In this document: piece by piece, positions 20,204 to 29,355 of the stretch | Position numbering within the stretch: position 1 is the stretch's first letter | Layout of the letters: each line of letters begins with the position of its first letter | Origin: Cladorrhinum sp. PSN259 | Lineage: Eukaryota; Ascomycota; Sordariomycetes; Sordariales; Podosporaceae | Assembly: GCA_033725935.1 (NCBI GenBank) | Contig: MU867105.1 | Span: 1-64,000 of the forward strand | Direction of reading: 5' to 3' | DNA: 64,000 bases | Position numbers and translations under genes: made by a program | Notes under the pieces: model-generated | Told to the model about the DNA's origin: nothing | The model's database searches: none | The model's input: the letters and a program-made list of their open reading frames with translations, nothing else

Positions 20204-22839
20204 TCAGCACATTTCGCCGTCTCCTCCGCTCATGGTGGTAATCTTCGACGGAGATTCATCCCTGATCAAGTCATTGATATCCCTGAGCTTTTCTGAAGCC
20301 TTGCCCGCAGTCGCCGACAACCGATCAATCAATGCTAACTGAAAATCAACGACCACCTCACAGGTGCCCGGGGACTCGTCACCAAGCAAATCCTGCCACC
20401 CTCTGCGTTGGGAGACCTCCGCCATTACAGTTTTGGCGTACTCGGTCGTGATAGTTTGGGTCGAGAGACCCACCGAGATCAACCCGAGGATAATTGTCTT
20501 CATGACTGAGAATCGCGAGAGCCAATTAAGCATACCTCCAACGCAGACTGCAAAGTAGTGGCGTCGTTCCAACACGTCGTTTCGCTCTTTTGACGGTCCC
20601 AGCTGGCACAGAACGCTGGCAAGGATCAACGGTCCAAACATAATCAAATACGTGTCATGCGCCTGTTTTTCAAAAGTCCTGCGGTATATCATGACAAGCC
20701 GTTTCAGCTGATCAACTGACGAGTTAAAGGTGCACATGACTGACCCTTTAGTGATGAATGTTTGCAAGCGGAGACGCTGAAGCGGCCCAGAGACAAATGG
20801 TTGAAAGAGGGCAATCACAGCACCATGAAAGTGCATGTGCATCCTCAGGATCGCCGGTGTATTTCGATCCCCTCTTGCGCACTCAAGTGGTATGGCACTA
20901 GACCATGCCAGGAACCGGCGAAATAGAGATTCGACTTGTTCGAGGCTCAGAATGTGCTGTTTTCGGTTGCCGGTATCGCCATACATTTTTTTGGTTGCTT
21001 CGTGTATCAGGACTGCCAGCTCGTGGTCTGCCACAAACGAAGGGCCGACATGGAGAGGATAAAGAAGAGATTTAGGCAGTCCGTCAGCGCCTGTGTAAGT
21101 ATCTCGCCCAAGTAGAGGAACCGATGGCGGTCCTGGAACTGAGCAAGAGCAATGAAGCAGATCGAAGTGACTAAAATTCGTCCTTGTCAGCACTCAATAG
21201 GTACTCATGATGGTGAGGGATACACAAAAGGCTGCATACATGCGGAGCGCAAATAAGCCCCAGGCAGCGTGAGACCTCGCACGTAGTTGGTCTGTTGTGA
21301 AAGTAGTCCATAACTGTTCTTGCTGCTCAACCGGAACCAATCCTCCCAAAAGGCCCAGTTCTTCGCTGATGGCGAGACCTGCTGCCTTGTACTTGGCACC
21401 TTCCTCAATCCGACCAGAGGAATTGGCACAAACTTCAAGAAAAACGGCTGCGGACACGGAGGTTATGTGGTGGAGATTCTCAGGCTGCCAAAACAAATGT
21501 TGCGCCTCCGAGTTGAATAAAACTGCAAAGTCTTGCAGGTGTAAATCGGGGTACTGGTCGGCATATGCTTGCTGTTTCCTCGGTTAGACCCGTTTTGCCA
21601 CCAGCCATGGTTAGAGATTGATAGCTTACACATGCCCAAGAAAGGATGGCAGACACCAGTAGTGGTGAACAATAGTCCGTTCCAGAGGTAACGAGATCGT
21701 TGAGGAATAGATCGGCGTCGAAGGGGCCAAGTATCGGGTGATCAGTCTCGAGATACCTAGAGATAAGCTCAGCGGCAAGGCCATGATCGATTGCGACGTT
21801 GGTCCATCGGTCAAACAACTCCAACCCCCCTAGTCTCTGATCACATAGTCTCATACCTAGGCCAATAGCGGGCGGCTTCATTGAATGGATCAAGTCAATC
21901 TGGCTTTCAACCAACGTTGCGTCAAACAATACTTGCAGCCCAAGCAACTCTCCATCGGGCGGCGTGAGGGCAGGGCACACAGAGGGGTCTATTTCACTTG
22001 TTACTCGTCATTCAGCTGTCGTACATCTCCAAACGGGGTACATACAGCGTATCGACAACTCGTACGCAAGACTGTTTTGGGGCAGCGGTAAGAGCATGAC
22101 TTCTCTATCGAGGCGGGACAAGCTGGTCGAGAGCAGCGGAAGAACACTGGGTGGCGGTTTTGTCGATGAACTCAGCAATAAATTTGGACTGACGGTCTGA
22201 GGGAGGTCTATACCACTCCCGGTGCTAGCCGGCGACGGGCTTGCTGTTGAGAGGAACAACGGGTGAGTAGTTCGAGTTGGGAAACTAGTTTGGCATTAAC
22301 AACGGCAAAGAGTTTGCGATGCACAAGACCCATGACATGGACAAGTGGGGCTGTTCGTCGACGAAATAAGAGCTTGGTATTGTACATCTATCAGTGTTGG
22401 TGCAATCAAAGCCTTCAACGTACACCAGGCTACCGTAGCCATCGTGCTCGCTGGGAAGCAGATCCGCAAAGGGCTGCGGCGAGACAGGCTCAAGCGTCGA
22501 GAGGTGTGCAATATCGATCGCTCTGCTTTGGACCTCGGCCAGTCGCTCCTGCAGCTCCCTGACCAGCTTTTCCAGTCGTTCATTATCCAGCCGGAGGCTC
22601 TCCTCGGGCGCCAATGCGTAGATGCAGTCGGCCGGAGCCTTGTCCCGAGAGATGCATTGCCTGCACGGTTGTCCGCTACTGCACTTGATCTTCTTTGTCC
22701 TGCACGGGATGCAGGCTTTCCGGACCACGTCGCGCCGCTTGGGTAAGTTGGTGGTGATATGAGCGGTTGGCGAGCTTGATGAACCTTCGTTTGAATCCGG
22801 TGACGCCCTGGGCGCTGGCGCAATGTTTTGAAAAGGCAT
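20204..22839 (-). CDS. Zn2C6 fungal-type transcription factor with middle homology region
   Basis: Multi-exon gene. The first exon starts at 22839 and encodes a complete zinc cluster, ACIPCRTKKIKC followed by PCRQC and a final Cys in KAPADC (six Cys, spacing 2-6-5-2-8), then a leucine-zipper-like helix (LRLDNERLEKLVRELQERL). It runs to about 22290. Downstream exons with clear joins are: an exon ending at 21630; 21571-21240 (introns 21572-21629 and 21171-21239); and 21170-20204 to the stop. They carry the fungal_trans (PF04082-like) region: HPILGPFDADLFLNDLV, CSPLLVSAILSWAC, then WGLFALRIHFDLLHC and PPSVPLLGR. The joins between 21961 and 22290 are not resolved: several frames are open there, so at least one more intron or a small error is likely. 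The domain pattern resembles nirA-like and related regulators of nutrient use. Target genes are unknown; the esterase next door is one candidate. Confidence 0.8.
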
Positions 22840-23685
22840 TTTCGGTACGAGTATAAAGTGGTTGAAGGGAGTTCTGGGACCAATAACGGTGAAACCGCGA
22901 ATGGGAAGGGGTGGACAACGTCCCGAAGAAAATATACCCCGTCCGGCCTTTGCCGCTCGTGGACCTGTTTCTGTCTCGGGGTCGCTTGGCACTGGATCGA
23001 GATTCTCGAATCAAGATTCTGGAAGTCGAAAAAATGACCCAGTCGGCCAATCAGCAGTCATGCCAGGCAGTTGGTGACATCATCTCACACTGGAGACAAA
23101 TGGGCTAATGGTGCCGTATTGCACTGACAGAGTGCCTTGGCTGCATAACTTAGTGTAAAGGGTCCTGTCAGGGTTGAAATTTCCGTATCAGGCACGTTTG
23201 TGCTGGAAAAGACTTGCGCAACATCCTAAGAAATCCCTAACAAACCGTTACAACTCACAAGTCTTTTCCAGGACCACGTGTCAGGGTGCGAAACCTCCGG
23301 CCTGTGGCCACGTAATAGAGCTACTATGGTACAGCGGACATCCTGCAGGCGCATCTCCAGGTGGATGTCGGGTCTGTAGACTTTCTGATACGATGGGAAA
23401 TGTTCAACCCCCACCTCTCTGGGCAAGTCCCAATCAAAAGAGAAACCGTTTCTCCCTTGTTCAGCCTCATCCTCCAACCTTCTACCAATAGCAATGCAAG
23501 TTTCATCGGCTGGTGACATTGGTTGCAGGCTCTGCAGCACTGAGGCCTTCCGCCCAGAACTGCACATTGCTGAAGACAAACGCCGCAAAGGTTGAGGACA
23601 ATATGAGACGCAACCCCTGGAATCATTCTGGCTCTATCTTTGGTGTCCCGGTTCGAAATATAGCCTCACATTTGATTCAATCGAG
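22840..23685. promoter_or_regulatory. Divergent promoter region, Zn2C6 gene and AAA+ gene
   Basis: About 850 bases between two genes that point apart, so both promoters must lie here. No conserved element was identified with confidence. Short ATG-started frames in this stretch look like leader or chance frames. Confidence 0.45.
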
Positions 23686-25700
23686 ATGGCCGCCATGAAG
23701 ACACCTACAAAGCAGAACAAATGGCGAAATTCGAAATTGCGCGTAACCCAAGCAGCACAGTGGGACTATGTTCTGCCCGAGATACCTGTGCCAGCCCGGC
23801 TGAACCATACTGCTGACTCTGCATGCAACGAGGATGACGACACCGACGACTACGGCTTGACGCCATATGGCTCCCGGAAAACCCTAGGCAGCATCTCGAT
23901 TCCCTCGGTTGTGGGGGCCATCCAAGGCGGTTACACCTGCGAGATCATCCGAAACTACCTCACTCACTACCGAGAACAACTCACTGCAAAGGAACTCCAA
24001 GACCATCTCAATTCTAATGTGAAAGGCATCCCTGCATTCTTCTACATTGTCGAGAGCGGAAAGGTTGACATGGTCAAACTTTGGGCATCCTACGGCGCCG
24101 ACGTCAACGTCACTCACCTCGGTGTGCCTCTTATCGTGTTCGCAATTGGCCTCTGCAGGTCGTTCCAGAAGCATACAGTCATGATTGTCAAAATATTGCT
24201 CAGCACTGGTGCTTCCGTGGACGCCATTCCCCGGGCGTTTTACACCCCTCTGGACCGTGACCTCCCAGACTCTGGTCCCGCAGACGACGAGCTTGACGAC
24301 CTGGACGACGACAACAAGGCATGGTGTGTTCCTTCCGCTCGAAGACGGGTAGCTCGCGCTCTCAATTTTAGCTTCACCATCCGTTACGATCTTCACTACG
24401 CATCAGGGGCAGAGAAAGTCTCCGGAGCCATGAAGCAGGTGGCCAAAAAACTAAAAAGTATCGGCATTCTGGGCATACCGTATTTTCTCATTGGTCAAAG
24501 GCTGGCTTGTCGGCTTTTGGTGGAGAAGTTCATCAAGTAGGTACTCAGCAAACAACCAAAAATTACACATTTGCTGACAATCAAGTCACCTTGCCATGCC
24601 GTCAAAGGGCCCTCTTGTACTGCTATTTGCTGGCCCAAGTGGACATGGAAAGACCGAGTTAGCTCGAAGGCTGGGGGAGCTACTCACGCTTAACCTTCAT
24701 AACGTTGACTGTACCGGTCTTGCTCACGAGACGGATTTATTCGGTCCTCGTGCTCCTTATTGGGGGCATCAGGAAGGGTCGGCCACCAACAACTTCCTTG
24801 CTGGCCAGGATGGAGCACGGTCAATTATCTTCTTGGACGAGTTTGAAAAGACAAATCAGGGGGTCAGACAGTCGCTTCTGATTCCGTTTCAAAACGGTAA
24901 GACTTTCTACCCCAGTCATTCATATTCTCGCTAATCCTGGGTGCGTCTTCATTTTGGTCGGATTCAGGGGAGTATACGGATCGAAGATATTTGACCACGG
25001 TCGACTGCTCCAAGACGATATGGGTACTTGCGACAAATGCGTTTGATGCGACAATTCACAGCTTTTGTGCCCGCTACTACGACCAACTTTTTGCGAATGA
25101 CAACTCCAAGAAGTCTCAAGAAACGCTCAAAGACCTGGGGCAGAAGCTATCTAGGAAGATACGGAAGGAGTGCATTGGAAGGTTTGGCGTAAGTTCAATC
25201 CCTCTGATGTAGTCACTGCCCTTGCATCATTTATACCATCTGCTGACTTTTCTTCGTAGGCACCTCTAACTGGAAGAATCAAAGAATTCATTCCCTTTCT
25301 CACCTTCTCCGCAGTCGAACAAGCCGCCGTCGCAGATATGTACCTCAGTGACTTGGGCGGCGAGCTCACAAAACCCATTGACGACTCAGACGATGAGAAG
25401 CTCTACCGCCCCGTCGGAAACATCAATCTGGACATCAAGCGGGGTTATTCTGTCTGCAAGGCGCTTGCCGCTCAGGGGTATGTCGAGGAGCTGGGCGCAC
25501 GAAGCATCATCAACACCATCGACCAAGAAGTGAAAGCCCCGCTGGTCAGCTCGTATCTTTCTTCTAGGGAGGAGATTAGCCCTGACCAGCCCACTGTCGG
25601 CTTCGCTGTCGGGGTCGATTCTGATGGGGAACAGGTTGAAGTCACCGAACTGGGCACGGATGTTGAAGAGATAGACTTGGATAAAGTAGTTGAGTTTTAG
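23686..25700 (+). CDS. Ankyrin-like/ClpB-type AAA+ ATPase (Skd3-like architecture)
   Basis: Four exons: 23686-24536, 24586-24896, 24968-25188, 25260-25700, giving 607 aa; all joins keep frame. Hsp100/ClpB ATPases thread or remodel protein substrates. Here one ring is seen instead of the two of true ClpB. Walker A is GPSGHGKT (about 300-307), preceded by PSKGPLVLLF. The pore-loop region is APYWGHQEG (about 340-348), Walker B is IIFLDEFEK (D368, E369), and sensor 1 is WVLATNAFD. The stretch GAPLTGRIKEFIPF corresponds to the arginine-finger region. The C-terminal small domain is recognisable by the AAQGYVEELGARSI block. The N-terminal 280 residues hold two or three degenerate ankyrin-like helices (IPAFFYIVESGKVDMVKLWASYGADVNV split over exon 1; VKILLSTGASVDAI). 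Ankyrin plus a single AAA ring is the layout of animal mitochondrial CLPB (Skd3); no mitochondrial presequence is evident here. It may be a cytosolic disaggregase; this is inferred. Confidence 0.88.
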
Positions 25701-27337
25701 ATGGGACATTTTGAACGGTTCTTGTACTTCTGATTCAGACCAAGCGCATATTTTTATTGATATTCGACATGAATAACAGATTCGCCAAAATGATCCAACA
25801 AATAAACAAACAAAAAGGGGGGGAGGGTGTATGGCTCCACAAACGGTGAATGTGTAACTGGAATCCGGCAAAAAGTCAATTGACAACTGTGAGATTCGAA
25901 CTCACGCCTCTCGCGAGAACGCAATACACTCTTTCTTGGGAAAGAGAAGGATATATACTCCTTGAGTGCGTCGCCTTAGACCACTCGGCCAAGTTGCCTG
26001 TTAGTTATGGTGAATGATTTGGTGAGCCGCCAGAGCGGCTCATTTGCGTGGGCAACAAGGACAATCACCAAATTGCGCAACACTTCACAAGTTGATGTGA
26101 GAAGATTTCCTCATCCCAATAGTTTGAATCATCGGTGTGACTGCTTCTTGACTCAAACATGTTGTATGTATTAAAGTGAAAACTTGCCAGTAGAAATCGA
26201 GATGAAATTGGACTCTGGATACTCACTCACATGATTGAGGATCAGGACTCACTTGTGACCAACCACACGAGAACTAAAATCTTTTTTTATTTAAAACCAA
26301 AAATACAAAACTTTTCATCATAGCCCCCGTTCGCTTTGCTGCAGCTAGTAAGCGGACTTTGAAACCTATCATTTTATATCCCTCGGGCTCAATGTTTTCG
26401 AACATTCACTGAGACCTCTCAAGTTCCAGGAGCGTGGAGGCACGTCGCGCAGTTAACTCCTTTTGCTTCATCTGCTAACCGGATTGTCTCGTTTTCAGCT
26501 GGGCTGCGAGATTCTTGAAGTGGTCTGGACCCATGGTCTTGTAATCACCAGTTTTGGCCGAATGTGTGTATGGCTGGTAGGTGGCTGCAGTAGCATCATC
26601 GAGGCCGAGCTCGAGGTTACTGGCTTCTCAGCTGGGGAGTTTGGCATCTTGATTCTAGACACCAAGGCTGTGGAGTATAGAAAGTCTGTAGATATATATA
26701 TATCTTAGTTCCGAAATGAGTGAGCAGGGGTGGCAGTTCAGATATGTTTGTACGGTCACATATATATATATGTTGCAGTCCTTCAGGCTTGCCCATCCAT
26801 ATTCTACATGCGTGAGAAAACAGAAATTAGCACATGTTTGAAACAAAGCATATTGACTCACAAGAGAATTCAATTATAACCCTGCACCACGCTTTGCTGT
26901 TCAAAAAGACAAAGGCATTCAACAGTGACTGCTAGATTCAGTTCGGCTGGAAGACAAAGACTATTCGCACAGCATAACAGCCTTCTAGTTCTCGCCAGTA
27001 GTTTTTGGATATTATAGTTGAACACCTATCTTCAATGTCAATTGAGATGACTCAAGGTTTGCTGACATTGTCCCACCATTGATATCGAGACGAACCTTAT
27101 TTACAGCCACTATTCGCAACCATGGCTTGTCTCCGCACTTTAACGGTTTTCGATTATCTCCATCCTCTTCTACTTTTTTCTCTGACTGCGACAGACCCGT
27201 ACACCATTGTCACTGATAACTACCACCTCGATCAGCTCGTGACAGCCGCTTATAGAGATTCGATACCGCTTCTGACTCTGCCGACAACCAGTGAGTTCAG
27301 CCAATTGGAACCAATGATATCATGGTACTAACGAGAC
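25701..27337. other. Intergenic region with a tRNA-Leu gene
   Basis: Apart from the tRNA, A/T-rich sequence with two AT palindromes (26691-26706 and 26758-26772). A 57-codon ATG frame from 27122 ends at a good donor site and could be spliced (see findings). No other supported gene. Confidence 0.45.
25881..25998 (-). tRNA. tRNA-Leu (anticodon CAA) with intron
   Basis: Read on the minus strand it folds as a type II tRNA. Acceptor GGCAACT pairs with AGTTGTC, discriminator A. The D arm contains GCCGAGTGGTCTAAGGC. The anticodon stem is ACGCA/TGCGT with loop CT-CAA-G followed by an intron of about 36 bases after position 37. Next come the long variable arm (TCTCGCGAGA) and the T arm GTGAG-TTCGAAT-CTCAC. 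A run of five T follows the 3' end, as expected for RNA polymerase III termination. Intron-bearing tRNA-Leu(CAA) is typical of fungi. Confidence 0.95.
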
Positions 27338-28033
27338 ATGCAGACGAACGTAAACATCTCAACGATGAATTCCGGAAAGTTTACAGATTGGCTTAGAGCT
27401 AGGAGCAATCACCTAACCACCGCCGCCAAAACTGCAGCCCGCTTGACAGTAGCCACGACCGGAGCCATGATCACCAACCAAATACCTTCAATATCAGTGG
27501 CTCAGAAACCCACCGCAGTGGCTGAATCCAAAACCGTGCCCAGACCCTCAACCCTGGATTCGACTTCCCATTCTGTGCCGGGAACATTATCATCACTCGC
27601 ATCATTGGCATCTTCGCATCTCCCCTCCAGCGCAGCAGCATCTCTCCAAAAAGTAGAAGAGGGTGTACTAAACATCATGACGCCAGAGCCATCATCAAGG
27701 GAGATGGAATTTCGGAAACTAAGCGGTGACGAAATCACAGCACGAGGGATCGAACATGTCGATGATGTACTTTCCCTTCACTCGAACTCGCTGGTAAGCA
27801 GTGACGAGGACGAAGCGGCATCACCTACTAAAAAGAAGTACGAAGTATATGCTCTTGATGAGATGGAGCAGGGAGAAAATAAGGCATTCCGGGAAGGACA
27901 GGAGAAAATAAGCGGGTTGATTGATGAAATGGATGATTGGTTTTTGCCGATCAAGCAGTCTGTGGGGTATAAGTTGGCAATGAAAGAGATGGAGTTGTGG
28001 CGAAGGGGACTCTTGGAACAGGAGAGCAAATAA
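27338..28033 (+). CDS. Hypothetical protein, Ser/Ala-rich N-terminus and acidic C-terminus
   Basis: Single open exon, 231 aa from the ATG at 27338; the next in-frame ATG (27365) is an alternative. I do not recognise a family. The first 110 residues are rich in Ser, Ala, Thr and Pro and probably disordered. Residues about 115-231 are more structured and charged: EMEFRKLSGDEITARGIEHVDDVLSL, an acidic patch (SSDEDEAASPTKKK) and a predicted amphipathic helix region ending LAMKEMELWRRGLLEQ. The real coding sequence may start further upstream and be spliced, because a donor, a TACTAAC-like branch site and an acceptor lie just before it, although that splice leads into another frame. Function unknown. 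Confidence 0.45.
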   Translation: MQTNVNISTMNSGKFTDWLRARSNHLTTAAKTAARLTVATTGAMITNQIPSISVAQKPTAVAESKTVPRPSTLDSTSHSVPGTLSSLASLASSHLPSSAAASLQKVEEGVLNIMTPEPSSREMEFRKLSGDEITARGIEHVDDVLSLHSNSLVSSDEDEAASPTKKKYEVYALDEMEQGENKAFREGQEKISGLIDEMDDWFLPIKQSVGYKLAMKEMELWRRGLLEQESK

Positions 28034-28479
28034 TTGAGAAGTATCTGCTGGATATCGTCATTCTGGATATCTTTCTACAAAATGGGAAAGATTGTATCTC
28101 CAATGCAAAAAAACACAGGTTTGGAGGCCGGCCAGTCGGAACTTGCAACTCGCGGTGCCGGCAGCAGCGTAGCTTTCTGCCTTTCGGGTTCGATTGTTTA
28201 ACCTGAAACTCCGAGTCCCGATGTCTACTTCCAAGTTGACCATGGGAAGAGTGCGGTCTCTGGCGCTCCTTCCTTCAACTTGAACTTTTTTGGAGTGCAG
28301 AATTCAACGAAGCGGAAAGAGCATCCCATTGCCCATATTCCATTCCCAGGTTTTGTTGAGTTCCTGGCCTGGGTAAACGTAATTTTGTCACCTAAAGCCC
28401 AAACCTTACAATCTCCCAAACCTCTCCTCAAACCATCTAATTTTCGGAATCGCTTCCCCTTCGGAGCAGAGTACACGAA

Positions 28480-29355
28480 ATGAGGCGATCCTCACCATCG
28501 ACAAACATGTCTGAAAGCATTAAAGGTCACCTCAAACGTGCTGCCAGCGACGATCTATCCCCGGAGCCCGAGTCGCAACGCCACAGGCAATGGCCTGCTC
28601 AGCAACAGTTTCGATACTCCGCATGCATCGACCTCAATGCGGAGGGCCTTGAAGTTAACGAGATCAAAGCTGCCGAGCCCCCGCGTCTCAAAGCAGTAGA
28701 AGCTGGAAAGTTATCGTTTCAAGCCGTCAATACCGCCAAGATCAAGGTCGTCCAAACAGACCCATCTCACCAGAACTCAATTGATCGCAGAGTCGCCGAC
28801 TCGACAATCTCATCTCCTTTGACCGCATTTGCTCAGGGATCAATTGTACCCAGCGCAGCTGAGACGAAAACCTTGACGGATGCCTCCTCTGCTGAAATAG
28901 CAAACATTTTTACCAACACAGTGGAGCGACGCGGCGAAGGGACATACAAGATTGTAATTCAAAAACTCGTGCCGGTCTGCAATATCTGCCAGCGAATAGG
29001 GCATGAGGGCCAGCAATGTGTCGGCAGAGGCAACGGCTATCTGGATATTTGCCCGTTCTGCAAACAACGCACCTCTATTGAAGCGCATATGCCAGAGACG
29101 TGCAAAAAGTTTGACGAGAGCCGCATCTGGAGCTTATTTGTCGTCCAACGAGCCGGGAAGTGTCAGTTCGGAACCCAGTCAGTGAAGCTGAGCCTAGGCT
29201 ACCTTGTTGAGCAACGGCTCCAGAAGTTCCCCGATGAAGCTGCCTTGAGGCTTTATCCTCATTCCTGCGAGTTTGACATCTCGCGAAATAAAGTAAAAAC
29301 AAAAAGAGTCGAGGTACGTGGAGGTTCTTCTATTTCTGTGGAAGCAGGTCAATGA
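28480..29355 (+). CDS. Hypothetical protein with CCHC zinc-knuckle-like motif
   Basis: Single exon, 291 aa; ATG at 28480, alternative ATG at 28507. Residues 167-180 read CNICQRIGHEGQQC, a good C-x2-C-x4-H-x4-C zinc knuckle, a motif that commonly binds single-stranded RNA or DNA. A second, looser set follows (C191-x2-C194, H203, C208: CPFCKQ..HMPETC), so two zinc sites are possible. The preceding 150 residues are low-complexity and polar. The C-terminal 80 residues (SRIWSLFVVQRAGKC, LSLGYLVEQRLQKF) could form a small folded domain, but I cannot name it. It is not obviously part of a retroelement: no protease, RT or long gag is next to it. Function unknown. Confidence 0.55.
   Translation: MRRSSPSTNMSESIKGHLKRAASDDLSPEPESQRHRQWPAQQQFRYSACIDLNAEGLEVNEIKAAEPPRLKAVEAGKLSFQAVNTAKIKVVQTDPSHQNSIDRRVADSTISSPLTAFAQGSIVPSAAETKTLTDASSAEIANIFTNTVERRGEGTYKIVIQKLVPVCNICQRIGHEGQQCVGRGNGYLDICPFCKQRTSIEAHMPETCKKFDESRIWSLFVVQRAGKCQFGTQSVKLSLGYLVEQRLQKFPDEAALRLYPHSCEFDISRNKVKTKRVEVRGGSSISVEAGQ

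Noticed and set aside
26691..26772. Two AT palindromes that could be small hairpins or transposon ends
   Set aside because: Pure TA dinucleotide runs pair by composition; no flanking duplication or longer arm was found.
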